Shown: positions 11,459-24,009 of the stretch, one piece after another
Numbering within the stretch: the first letter of the stretch is position 1
Layout: every line of letters starts with the position of its first letter
Assembly (NCBI RefSeq): GCF_051014685.1
Contig: NW_027478518.1
Coordinates: forward strand, 682,001-746,000
Direction: 5' to 3'
Length of the DNA: 64,000 nucleotides
From: Ptiloglossa arizonensis
Lineage: Eukaryota; Arthropoda; Insecta; Hymenoptera; Colletidae
Position numbers and translations under genes: made by a program
Notes under the pieces: generated by a model
What the model was told of the DNA's origin: nothing
The model's database searches: none
The model's input: only the letters and a program-made list of their open reading frames with translations

Positions 11459-14107
11459 CAGAAGTGCGAAAAATTTCTTGTCTTCTCAACCATTTCTTAG
11501 CTTCAAACTCCCATATCTCGCGAACCGATTGACCTAACCCAAAAATTCCTATTGCATTTGAAAGCAGAAACTCGCCCGATTACAACGGTATGTGTAATTT
11601 TCCCTTAGGCCATTCTGGTTAAGCGATTGGAGCAGCAGAATTGCGAAAAATTTGTCGTCTTGTCAGCCATTTCTTAGCTTCAAACTCCCATATCTCGCGA
11701 ACGGACTGACCTAACCAAAAAGTTCCTATTGCATCTGAAAGTAGAAACTCGCCCGATTACAGGTGTATGTGTGTTTTTTCCCTAGGCCATTCTGGTTAAG
11801 CGTTTGGAGCAGCAGAATTGCGAAAAATTTGTTCTCTTCTCAACCATTTCTTAGCTTCAAACTCCCATATCTCGCGAACGGATTGACCTAACCCAAAAAT
11901 TCCTATTGCATCTGAAATTAGAAACTCGCCCGATTACAACGGTATGTGTATTTTCTCCCTAGCCCATTCTGGTTAAGCGTTTGGTGCAGCAGAATTGCGA
12001 AAATGGTTGTCTTGTCAACCATTTCTTAACTTCAAAGTCCCATATCTCGCGAACGGATTGACCTAACCCAAAAATTCCTATTGTAACTGAAAGTAGAAAC
12101 TCGCCCGATTACAACGGTATGTGTATTTTTTCCCTAGCCCATTCTGGTTAAGCGTTTGGAGCAGCAGAATTGCGAAAAATTTGTTGTCTTCTCATCCATT
12201 TCTTAGCTTCAAAGTCCCATATCTCGCGAACGAATTGACCTAACCCAAAAATTCCTATTGCATTTGAAAGTAGAAGCTCGCCCGATTACAACGGTATGTG
12301 TATTTTTCCCCTAGCCCATTCTGGTTAAGCGTTTGGAGCAGCAGAAGTGCGAAAAATTTCTTGTCTTCTCAACCATTTCTTAGCTTCAAACTCCCATATC
12401 TCGCGAACCGATTGACCTAACCCAAAAATTCCTATTGCATTTGAAAGTAGAAACTCGCCCGATTACAACGGTATGTGTATTTTTCCCTTAGGCCATTCTG
12501 GTTAAGCGATTGGAGCAGCAGAATTGCGAAAAATTTGTCGTCTTGTCAGCCATTTCTTAGCTTCAAACTCCCATATCTCGCGAACGGACTGACCTAACCA
12601 AAAAGTTCCTATTGCATCTGAAAGTAGAAACTCGCCCGATTACAGGTGTATGTGTGTTTTTTCCCTAGGCCATTCTGGTTAAGCGTTTGGAGCAGCAGAA
12701 TTGCGAAAAATTTGTTCTCTTCTCAACCATTTCTTAGCTTCAAACTCCCATATCTCGCGAACGGATTGACCTAACCCAAAAATTCCTATTGCATCTGAAA
12801 TTAGAAACTCGCCCGATTACAACGGTATGTGTATTTTCTCCCTAGCCCATTCTGGTTAAGCGTTTGGTGCAGCAGAATTGCGAAAATGGTTGTCTTGTCA
12901 ACCATTTCTTAACTTCAAAGTCCCATATCTCGCGAACGGATTGACCTAACCCAAAAATTCCTATTGTAACTGAAAGTAGAAACTCGCCCGATTACAACGG
13001 TATGAGTATTTTTTCCCTAGCCCATTCTGGTTAAGCGTTTGGAGCAGCAGAATTGCGAAAAATTTGTTGTCTTCTCATCCATTTCTTAGCTTCAAAGTCC
13101 CATATCTCGCGAACGAATTGACCTAACCCAAAAATTCCTATTGCATTTGAAAGTAGAAGCTGGCCCGATTACAACGGTATGTGTATTTTTTCCCTAGCCC
13201 ATTCTGGTTAAGCGTTTGGAGCAGCAGAAGTGCGAAAAATTTCTTGTCTTCTCAACCATTTCTTAGCTTCAAACTCCCATATCTCGCGAACCGATTGACC
13301 TAACCCAAAAATTCCTATTGCATTTGAAAGTAGAAACTCGCCCGATTACAACGGTATGTGTATTTTTCCCTTAGGCCATTCTGGTTAAGCGATTGGAGCA
13401 GCAGAATTGCGAAAAATTTGTCGTCTTGTCAGCCATTTCTTAGCTTCAAACTCCCATATCTCGCGAACGGACTGACCTAACCAAAAAGTTCCTATTGCAT
13501 CTGAAAGTAGAAACTCGCCCGATTACAGGTGTATGTGTGTTTTTTCCCTAGGCCATTCTGGTTAAGCGTTTGGAGCAGCAGAATTGCGAAAAATTTGTTC
13601 TCTTCTCAACCATTTCTTAGCTTCAAACTCCCATATCTCGCGAACGGATTGACCTAACCCAAAAATTCCTATTGCATCTGAAATTAGAAACTCGCCCGAT
13701 TACAACGGTATGTGTATTTTCTCCCTAGCCCATTCTGGTTAAGCGTTTGGTGCAGCAGAATTGCGAAAATGGTTGTCTTGTCAACCATTTCTTAACTTCA
13801 AAGTCCCATATCTCGCGAACGGATTGACCTAACCCAAAAATTCCTATTGTAACTGAAAGTAGAAACTCGCCCGATTACAACGGTATGAGTATTTTTTCCC
13901 TAGCCCATTCTGGTTAAGCGTTTGGAGCAGCAGAATTGCGAAAAATTTGTTGTCTTCTCATCCATTTCTTAGCTTCAAAGTCCCATATCTCGCGAACGAA
14001 TTGACCTAACCCAAAAATTCCTATTGCATTTGAAAGTAGAAGCTCGCCCGATTACAACGGTATGTGTATTTTTTCCCTAGCCCATTCTGGTTAAGCGTTT
14101 GGAGCAG
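11459..14107 (+). repeat. Three consecutive 883-bp A-B-C-D-E units
   Basis: The module landmarks at 11,459, 12,342, 13,225 and 14,108 are exactly 883 bp apart, the longest run of the five-monomer module in the window. The copies differ slightly: the first A has tgaaagcag and tgtaattttc; the second and third D monomers have tatgagt; the E of the second unit has agctggcccg (near 13,160). This run shows the five-monomer module is itself a tandem unit. Confidence 0.92.
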
Positions 14108-15344
14108 CAGAAGTGCGAAAAATTTCTTGTCTTCTCAACCATTTCTTAGCTTCAAACTCCCATATCTCGCGAACCGATTGACCTAACCCAAAAATTCCTA
14201 TTGCATTTGAAAGTAGAAACTCGCCCGATTACAACGGTACGTGTATTTTTCCCCTAGGCCATTCTGGTTAAGCGATTGGAGCAGCAGAATTGCGAAAAAT
14301 TTGTCGTCTTGTCAGCCATTTCTTAGCTTCAAACTCCCATATCTCGCGAACGAATTGAACTAACCCAAAAATTCCTATTGCATTTGAAAGTAGAAACTCG
14401 CCCGATTACAACGGTACGTGTATTTTTCCCCTAGGCCATTCTGGTTAAGCGATTGGAGCAGCAGAATTGCGAAAAATTTGTCGTCTTGTCAGCCATTTCT
14501 TAGCTTCAAAGTCCCATATCTCGCGAACGGATTGACATAACCCAAAAATTCCTATTGCATTTGAAAGTAGAGACTCGCCCGATTACAAGGGTACGTGTAT
14601 TTTTCCCCTAGGCCATTCTGGTTAAGCGATTGGAGCAGCAGAAGTGCGAAAAATTTGTTCTCTTCTCAACCATTTCTTAGCTTCAAACTCCCATATCTCG
14701 CGAACGGATTGACCTAACCCAAAAATTCCTATTGCACTTGAAAGTAGAAGCTTGCCCGATTACAACGGTACGTGTATTTTTCCCCTAGGCCATTCTGGTT
14801 AAGTGATTGGAGCAACAGAATTGCGATAAATTTTTTGCCTTCTCAACCATTTCGTGGCTTCAAACTCCCATATCTCGCGAACGGATTGACCTAACCCAAA
14901 AATTCCTATTGCATCTGAAATTAGAAACTCGCCCGATTACAACGGTATGTGTATTTTCTCCCTAGCCCATTCTGGTTAAGCGTTTGGTGCAGCAGAATTG
15001 CGAAAATGGTTGTCTTGTCAACCATTTCTTAACTTCAAAGTCCCATATCTCGCGAACGGATTGACCTAACCCAAAAATTCCTATTGTAACTGAAAGTAGA
15101 AACTCGCCCGATTACAACGGTATGTGTATTTTTTCCCTAGCCCATTCTGGTTAAGCGTTTGGAGCAGCAGAATTGCGAAAAATTTGTTGTCTTCTCATCC
15201 ATTTCTTAGCTTCAAAGTCCCATATCTCGCGAACGAATTGACCGAACCCAAAAATTCCTATTGCATTTGAAAGTAGAAGCTCGCCCGATTACAACGGTAT
15301 GTGTATTTTTCCCCTAGCCCATTCTGGTTAAGCGTTTGGAGCAG
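14108..15344 (+). repeat. 1,237-bp seven-monomer block A'-(I/K)-L-M-H-D-E
   Basis: Equivalent to the nine-monomer A'-I-J-K-L-M-H-D-E block minus two monomers (7 x 177 - 2). The second monomer is chimeric: it begins as I (gtcgtcttgtcagcc) but ends as K (aaactccc, cgaattgaac, caacggtacg) around 14,300-14,350, deleting J in register. Confidence 0.85.
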
Positions 15345-16227
15345 CAGAAGTGCGAAAAATTTCTTGTCTTCTCAACCATTTCTTAGCTTCAAACTCCCAT
15401 ATCTCGCGAACCGATTGACCTAACCCAAAAATTCCTATTGCATTTGAAAGTAGAAACTCGCCCGATTACAACGGTATGCGTATTTTTCCCTTAGGCCATT
15501 CTGGTTAAGCGATTGGAGCAGCAGAATTGCGAAAAATTTGTCGTCTTGTCAGCCATTTCTTAGCTTCAAACTCCCATATCTCGCGAACGGACTGACCTAA
15601 CCAAAAAGTTCCTATTGCATCTGAAAGTAGAAACTCGCCCGATTACAGGTGTATGTGTGTTTTTTCCCTAGGCCATTCTGGTTAAGCGTTTGGAGCAGCA
15701 GAATTGCGAAAAATTTGTTCTCTTCTCAACCATTTCTTAGCTTCAAACTCCCATATCTCGCGAACGGATTGACCTAACCCAAAAATTCCTATTGCATCTG
15801 AAATTAGAAACTCGCCCGATTACAACGGTATGTGTATTTTCTCCCTAGCCCATTCTGGTTAAGCGTTTGGTGCAGCAGAATTGCGAAAATGGTTGTCTTG
15901 TCAACCATTTCTTAACTTCAAAGTCCCATATCTCGCGAACGGATTGACCTAACCCAAAAATTCCTATTGTAACTGAAAGTAGAAACTCGCCCGATTACAA
16001 CGGTATGAGTATTTTTTCCCTAGCCCATTCTGGTTAAGCGTTTGGAGCAGCAGAATTGCGAAAAATTTGTTGTCTTCTCATCCATTTCTTAGCTTCAAAG
16101 TCCCATATCTCGCGAACGAATTGACCTAACCCAAAAATTCCTATTGCATTTGAAAGTAGAAGCTCGCCCGATTACAACGGTATGTGTATTTTTTCCCTAG
16201 CCCATTCTGGTTAAGCGTTTGGAGCAG
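15345..16227 (+). repeat. 883-bp HOR unit A-B-C-D-E
   Basis: Bounded by cagaagtgcg at 15,345 and 16,228. The A monomer has tatgcgtat (near 15,476), shared with the A monomer near 17,419. Confidence 0.9.
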
Positions 16228-17287
16228 CAGAAGTGCGAAAAATTTCTTGTCTTCTCAACCATTTCTTAGCTTCAAACTCCCATATCTCGCGAACCGATTG
16301 ACCTAACCCAAAAATTCCTATTGCATTTGAAAGTAGAAACTCGCCCGATTACAACGGTACGTGTATTTTTCCCCTAGGCCATTCTGGTTAAGCGATTGGA
16401 GCAGCAGAATTGCGAAAAATTTGTCGTCTTGTCAGCCATTTCTTAGCTTCAAAGTCCCATATCTCGCGAACGGATTGACCTAACCCAAAAATTCCTATTG
16501 CATTTGAAAGTAGAGACTCGCCCGATTACAAGGGTACGTGTATTTTTCCCCTAGGCCATTCTGGTTAAGCGATTGGAGCAGCAGAAGTGCGAAAAATTTG
16601 TTCTCTTCTCAACCATTTCTTAGCTTCAAACTCCCATATCTCGCGAACGGATTGACCTAACCCAAAAATTCCTATTGCACTTGAAAGTAGAAGCTTGCCC
16701 GATTACAACGGTACGTGTATTTTTCCCCTAGGCCATTCTGGTTAAGCGATTGGAGCAACAGAATTGCGATAAATTTTTTGCCTTCTCAACCATTTCGTGG
16801 CTTCAAACTCCCATATCTCGCGAACGGATTGACCTAACCCAAAAATTCCTATTGCATCTGAAATTAGAAACTCGCCCGATTACAACGGTATGTGTATTTT
16901 CTCCCTAGCCCATTCTGGTTAAGCGTTTGGTGCAGCAGAATTGCGAAAATGGTTGTCTTGTCAACCATTTCTTAACTTCAAAGTCCCATAACTCGCGAAC
17001 GGATTGACCTAACCCAAAAATTCCTATTGTAACTGAAAGTAGAAACTCGCCCGATTACAACGGTATGTGTATTTTTTCCCTAGCCCATTCTGGTTAAGCG
17101 TTTGGAGCAGCAGAATTGCGAAAAATTTGTTGTCTTCTCATCCATTGCTTAGCTTCAAAGTCCCATATCTCGCGAACGAATTGACCGAACCCAAAAATTC
17201 CTATTGCATTTGAAAGTAGAAGCTCGCCCGATTACAACGGTATGTGTATTTTTCCCCTAGCCCATTCTGGTTAAGCGTTTGGAGCAG
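16228..17287 (+). repeat. 1,060-bp six-monomer block A'-(I/L)-M-H-D-E
   Basis: Shortest member of the A'-I-J-K-L-M-H-D-E family, 6 x 177 - 2. The I and L monomers are fused in register near 16,450-16,520 (I-like 5' half; agactcg and caagggta of L), removing I's 3' half, J and K. From about 16,750 the sequence matches 47,700 onward at offset 30,950. Confidence 0.83.
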
Positions 17288-18170
17288 CAGAAGTGCGAAA
17301 AATTTCTTGTCTTCTCAACCATTTCTTAGCTTCAAACTCCCATATCTCGCGAACCGATTGACCTAACCCAAAAATTCCTATTGCATTTGAAAGTAGAAAC
17401 TCGCCCGATTACAACGGTATGCGTATTTTTCCCTTAGGCCATTCTGGTTAAGCGATTGGAGCAGCAGAATTGCGAAAAATTTGTCGTCTTGTCAGCCATT
17501 CCTTAGCTTCAAACTCCCATATCTCGCGAACGGACTGACCTAACCAAAAAGTTCCTATTGCATCTGAAAGTAGAAACTCGCCCGATTACAGGTGTATGTG
17601 TGTTTTTTCCCTAGGCCATTCTGGTTAAGCGTTTGGAGCAGCAGAATGGCGAAAAATTTGTTCTCTTCTCAACCATTTCTTAGCTTCAAACTCCCATATC
17701 TCGCGAACGGATTGACCTAACCCAAAAATTCCTATTGCATCTGAAATTAGAAACTCGCCCGATTACGACGGTATGTGTATTTTCTCCCTAGCCCATTCTG
17801 GTTAAGCGTTTGGTGCAGCAGAATTGCGAAAATGGTTGTCTTGTCAACCATTTCTTAACTTCAAAGTCCCATATCTCGCGAACGGATTGACCTAACCCAA
17901 AAATTCCTATTGTAACTGAAAGTAGAAACTCGCCCGATTACAACGGTATGTGTATTTTCTCCCTAGCCCATTCTGGTTAAGCGTTTGGAGCAGCAGAATT
18001 GCGAAAAATTTGTTGTCTTCTCATCCATTTCTTAGCTTCAAAGTACCATATCTCGCGAACGAATTGACCTAACCCAAAAATTCCTGTTGCATTTGAAAGT
18101 AGAAGCTCGCCCGATTACAACGGTATGTGTATTTTTTCCCTAGCCCATTCTGGTTAAGCGTTTGGAGCAG
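17288..18170 (+). repeat. 883-bp HOR unit A-B-C-D-E, last of the first ordered domain
   Basis: Bounded by cagaagtgcg at 17,288 and 18,171. It carries more private changes than earlier modules (attccttagc near 17,499, gcagaatggcg near 17,642, gattacgacgg near 17,761, aagtaccat near 18,042, cctgttgc near 18,084). The cctgttgc E variant is shared with 44,617, 49,035 and 56,990. Confidence 0.88.
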
Positions 18171-19332
18171 CAGAAGTGCGAAAAATTTCTTGTCTTCTCA
18201 ACCATTTCTTAGCTTCAAACTCCCATATCTCGCGAACCGATTGACCTAACCCAAAAATTCCTATTGCATTTGAAAGTAGAAACTCGCCCGATTACAACGG
18301 TATGTGTATTTTTCCCTTAGGCCATTCTGGTTAAGCGATTGGAGCAGCAGAATTGCGAAAAATTTGTCGTCTTGTCAGCCATTTCTTAGCTTCAAAGTCC
18401 CATATCTCGCGAACGGATTGACCTAACCCAAAAATTCCTATTGCTTTTGAAAGTAGAAACTCGCCCGATTACAAGGGTACGTGTATTTTTCCCCTAGGCC
18501 ATTCTGGTTAAGCGATTGGAGCAGCAGAAGGGCGAAAATTTTTTTGCCTTCTCAACCATTTCTTGGCTTCAAACTCCCATATCTCGCGAACGGACTGACC
18601 TAACCAAAAAGTTCCTATTGCATCTGAAAGTAGAAACTCGCCCGATTACAGGTGTATGTGTGTTTTTTCCCTAGGCCATTCTGGTTAAGCGTTTGGAGCA
18701 GCAGGATTGCGAAAAATTTGTTCTCTTCTCAACCATTTCTTAGCTTCAAACTCCCATATCTCGCGAACGGATTGACCAAACCCAAAAATTCCTATTGCAC
18801 TTGAAAGTAGAAGCTTGCCCGATTACAACGGTACGTGTATTTTTCCCCTAGGCCATTCTGGTTAAGCGATTGGAGCAGCAGAATTGCGAAAAATTTGTTG
18901 TCTTGTCAGCCATTTCTTAGCTTCAAAGTCCCATATCTCGCGAACGGATTGACCTAACCCAGAAATTCCTATTGCATCTGAAAGTAGAAACTCGCCCGAT
19001 TACAGCGGTATGTGTATTTTTTCCCCAGGCCATTCTGGTTAAGCGTTTGGTGCAGCAGAATTGCGAAAAATTTGTTCTCTTCTCAACCATTTCTTAACTT
19101 CAAACTCTCATATCTCGCGAAAGGATTGACCTAACCCAAAAATTCCTATTGCATCTGAAATTAGAAACTCGCCCGATTACAACGGTATGTGTATTTTTTC
19201 CCTAGGCCATTCTCGTTAAGCGTTTGGAGCAGCAGAATTGCGAAAAATTTGTTCTCTTCTCAACCATTTCTTAGCTTCAAACTCCCATATCTCGCGAACG
19301 GATTGACCAAACCCAAAAATTCCTATTGCACT

Positions 19333-20669
19333 TGAAAGTAGAAACTCGCCCGATTACAACGGTATGTGTATTTTTTCCCTAGCCCATTCTGGTTAAGCGT
19401 TTGGAGCAGCTGAATTGCGAAAAATTTGTTGTCTTCTCATCCATTTCTTAGCTTCAAAGTCCCATATCTCGCGAACGGATTGACCAAACCCAAAAATTCC
19501 TTCTGCGTCTGAAAGTAGAAACTCGCCCGGTTACAACGGTATGCGTATTTTTTCTCTGGGCCATTCTGGTTAAGCATTTGGAGCAGCAGAATTGCGAAAA
19601 ATTTGTTCTCTTCTCAACCATTTCTTAGCTTCAAACTCCCATATCTCGCGAACGGATTGACCTAACCCAAAAATTCCTATTGGATTTGAAAGTAGAAACT
19701 CGCCCGATTACAACGGTACGTGTATTTTTCCACTAGCCTATTCTTGTTAAGCGATTGGAGCAGCAGAATTGCGAGAAATTTGTTGTCTTGTCAGCCATTT
19801 CTTAGCTTCAAAGTCCCATATCTCGCGAACGGATTGACCAAACCCAAAAATTCCTATTGCATCTGAAATTAGAAACTCGCCCGATTACAACGGTATGTGT
19901 ATTTTCTCCCTAGCCCATTCTGGTTAAGCGTTTGGAGCAGCAGAATTGCGAAAAATTTGTTCTCTTCTCAACCATTTCTTAGCTTCAAACTCCCATATCT
20001 CGCGAACGGATTGACCTAACCCAAAAATTCCTATTGCACTTGAAAGTAGAAGCTTGCCCGATTACAACGGTACGTGTATTTTTCCCCTAGGCCATTCTGG
20101 TTAAGCGTTTGGAGCAGCAGAATTGCGAAAAATTTGTTCTCTTCTCAACCATTTCTTGGCTTCAATCCCCCATATCTCGCGAACGGATTGACCTAACCCA
20201 AAAATTCCTATTGCATTTGAAAGTAGAAACTCGCCCGATTACAACGGTATGTGTATTTTTTCCCTATCCCATTCTAGTTAAGCGCTTGGAGCAGCAGAAT
20301 TGCGAAAAATTTCTTGTCTTCTCAACCATTTCTTAGCTTCAAACTCCCGTATCTCGCGAACGGATTGACCTAACCCAAAAATTCCTATTGCATTTGAAAG
20401 TAGAAACTCGCCCGATTACAACGGTACGTGTATTTTTCCCCTAGGCCATTCTGGTTAAGCGATTGGAGCAGCAGAATTGCGAAAAATTTGTCGTCTTGTC
20501 AGCCATTTCTTAGCTTCAAAGTCCCATATTCCGCGAACGGATTGACCTAACCCAAAAATTCCTATTGCATTTGAAAGTAGAAACTCGCCCGATTACAGCG
20601 GTATGTGTATTTTTTCCCCAGGCTATTCTGGTTAAGCGTTTGGAGCTGCAGAATTGCGAAAAATTTGTT
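19333..20669 (+). repeat. 2,122-bp-offset segmental duplication, copy 1
   Basis: Matches 21,455-22,791 (offset 2,122 = 12 x 177 - 2). Shared rare features: a P monomer with ttctgcgtctg at 19,501, ggatttg, ccactagcctattcttg, gcgagaaattt, and the ttcaatccccc monomer near 20,163. It contains one in-frame stretch of 75 codons (20,109-20,336) that is only an accident of variant stops. The match ends at 20,670, where this copy turns to ttgtcttgtc and the other to ttctcttctc. Confidence 0.85.
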
Positions 20670-21454
20670 GTCTTGTCAACCATTTCTTAGCTTCAAAGTC
20701 CCATATCTCGCGAACGGATTGACCTAACCCAAAAATTCCTATTGTAACTGAAAGTAGAAACTCGCCCGATTACAACGGTATGTGTATTTTTTCCCTAGCC
20801 CATTCTGGTTAAGCATTTGGAGCAGCTGAATTGCGAAAAATTTGTTGTGTTCTCAACCATTTCTTAGCTTCAAAGTCCCATATCTCGCGAACGGATTGAC
20901 CAAGCCCAAAAATTCCTGCTGCGTCTGAAAGTAGAACCTCGCCCGATTACAACCGTATGCGTATTTTTTCCCACACCCATTCTGTTTAAGCGTTTGGAGC
21001 AGCAGAATTGCGAAAAATTTGTTGTCTTCTCAACCATTTCTTAGCTTCAAAGTCCCATAACTCGCGAACAGATTGACCAATCCCAAAAATTCCTTCGGCG
21101 TCTGAAAGTAGAAACTCGCCCGATTACAACGGTATGTGTATTTTTTCCCTAGGCCATTCTGGTTAAGCGTTTGGAGCAACAGAATTGCGATAAATTTTTT
21201 GCCTTCTCAACCATTTCGTGGCTTCAAACTCCCATATCTCGCGAACGGATTGACCTAACACAAAAATTCCTATTGCATCTGAAATTAGAAACTCGCCCGA
21301 TTACAACGGTATGTGTATTTTCTCCCTAGCCCATTCTGGTTAAGCGTTTGGTGCAGCAGAATTGCGAAAATGGTTGTCTTGTCAACCATTTCTTAGGTTC
21401 AAAGTCCCATATCTCGCGAACGGATTGACCTAACCCAAAAATTCCTATTGTAAC

Positions 21455-22791
21455 TGAAAGTAGAAACTCGCCCGATTACAACGGTATGTGTATTTTTTCC
21501 CTAGCCCATTCTGGTTAAGCGTTTGGAGCAGCTGAATTGCGAAAAATTTGTTGTCTTCTCATCCATTTCTTAGCTTCAAAGTCCCATATCTCGCGAACGG
21601 ATTGACCAAACCCAAAAATTCCTTCTGCGTCTGAAAGTAGAAACTCGCCCGGTTACAACGGTATGCGTATTTTTTCTCTGGGCCATTCTGGTTAAGCATT
21701 TGGAGCAGCAGAATTGCGAAAAATTTGTTCTCTTCTCAACCATTTCTTAGCTTCAAACTCCCATATCTCGCGAACGGATTGACCTAACCCAAAAATTCCT
21801 ATTGGATTTGAAAGTAGAAACTCGCCCGATTACAACGGTACGTGTATTTTTCCACTAGCCTATTCTTGTTAAGCGATTGGAGCAGCAGAATTGCGAGAAA
21901 TTTGTTGTCTTGTCAGCCATTTCTTAGCTTCAAAGTCCCATATCTCGCGAACGGATTGATCAAACCCAAAAATTCCTATTGCATCTGAAATTAGAAACTC
22001 GCCCGATTACAACGGTATGTGTATTTTCTCCCTAGCCCATTCTGGTTAAGCGTTTGGAGCAGCAGAATTGCGAAAAATTTGTTCTCTTCTCAACCATTTC
22101 TTAGCTTCAAACTCCCATATCTCGCGAACGGATTGACCTAACCCAAAAATTCCTATTGCACTTGAAAGTAGAAGCTTGCCCGATTACAACGGTACGTGTA
22201 TTTTTCCCCTAGGCCATTCTGGTTAAGCGTTTGGAGCAGCAGAATTGCGAAAAATTTGTTCTCTTCTCAACCATTTCTTGGCTTCAATCCCCCATATCTC
22301 GCGAACGGATTGACCTAACCCAAAAATTCCTATTGCATTTGAAAGTAGAAACTCGCCCGATTACAACGGTATGTGTATTTTTTCCCTATCCCATTCTGGT
22401 TAAGCGCTTGGAGCAGCAGAATTGCGAAAAATTTCTTGTCTTCTCAACCATTTCTTAGCTTCAAACTCCCGTATCTCGCGAACGGATTGACCTAACCCAA
22501 AAATTCCTATTGCATTTGAAAGTAGAAACTCGCCCGATCACAACGGTACGTGTATTTTTCCCCTAGGCCATTCTGGTTAAGCGATTGGAGCAGCAGAATT
22601 GCGAAGAATTTGTCGTCTTGTCAGCCATTTCTTAGCTTCAAAGTCCCATATTCCGCGAACGGATTGACCTAACCCAAAAATTCCTATTGCATTTGAAAGT
22701 AGAAACTCGCCCGATTACAGCGGTATGTGTATTTTTTCCCCAGGCCATTCTGGTTAAGCGTTTGGAGCTGCAGAATTGCGAAAAATTTGTT
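21455..22791 (+). repeat. 2,122-bp-offset segmental duplication, copy 2
   Basis: Near-identical to 19,333-20,669. Differences seen include cattctagtta against cattctggtta (near 20,275 and 22,397). The copy begins inside a D-type monomer at tgaaag, right after the diagnostic taac, so the left breakpoint is inside a monomer. Confidence 0.85.
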
Positions 22792-24009
22792 CTCTTCTCA
22801 ACCATTTCTTAACTTCAAACTCTCATATCTCGCGAAAGGATTGACCTAACCCAAAAATTCCTATTGCATCTGAAATTAGAAACTCGCCCGATTACAACGG
22901 TATGTGTATTTTTTCCCTAGGCCATTCTGGTTAAGCGTTTGGAGCAGCAGAATTGCGAAAAATTTTTTGCCTTCTCAACCATTTCTTGGCTTCAAACTCC
23001 CATATCTCGCGAACGGATTGACCTAACCCAAAAATTCCTATTGCATCTGAAAGTAGAAACTCGCCCGATTACAACGGTATGTGTATTTTCTCCCTAGCCC
23101 ATTCTGGTTAAGCATTTGGAGCAGCAGAATTGCGAAAAATTTGTTGTCTTCTCAACGATTTCTTAGCTTCAAACTCCCATATCTCGCGAACGGATTGACC
23201 AAACCCAAAAATTCCTATTGCATCTGAAATTAGAAACTCGCCCGATTACAACGGTATGTGTATTTTCTCCCTAGCCCATTCTGGTTAAGCGTTTGGAGCA
23301 GCAGAATTGCGAAAAATTTGTTGTCTTGTCAACCATTTCTTAGCTTCAAAGTCCCATATCTCGCGAACGGATTGACCTAACCCAAAAATTCCTATTGTAA
23401 CTGAAAGTAGAAACTCGCCCGATTACAACGGTATGTGTATTTTTTCCCTAGCCAATTCTGGTTAAGCATTTGGAGCAGCTGAATTGCGAAAAATTTGTTG
23501 TGTTCTCAACCATTTCTTAGCTTCAAAGTCCCATATCTCGCGAACGGATTGACCAAGCCCAAAAATTCCTGCTGCGTCTGAAAGTAGAACCTCGCCCGAT
23601 TACAACCGTATGCGTATTTTTTCCCACACCCATTCTGTTTAAGCGTTTGGAGCAGCAGAATTGCGAAAAATTTGTTGTCTTCTCAACCATTTCTTAGATT
23701 CAAAGTCCCATAACTCGCGAACAGATTGACCAATCCCAAAAATTCCTTCGGCGTCTGAAAGTAGAAACTCGCCCGATTACAACGGTATGTGTATTTTTTC
23801 CCTAGGCCATTCCGGTTAAGCCTTTGGAGCAGCAGAATTGCGAAACATTTGTTCTGTTCTCAACCATTTCTTAGCTTCAAACCCCCATATCTCGCGAACG
23901 GATTGACCTAACCCAAAAATTCCTATTGCATTTGAAAGTAGAAGCTCGCCCGATTACAACGGTATGTGTATTTTTTCCCTAGCCCATTCTGGTTAAGCGT
24001 TTGGAGCAG

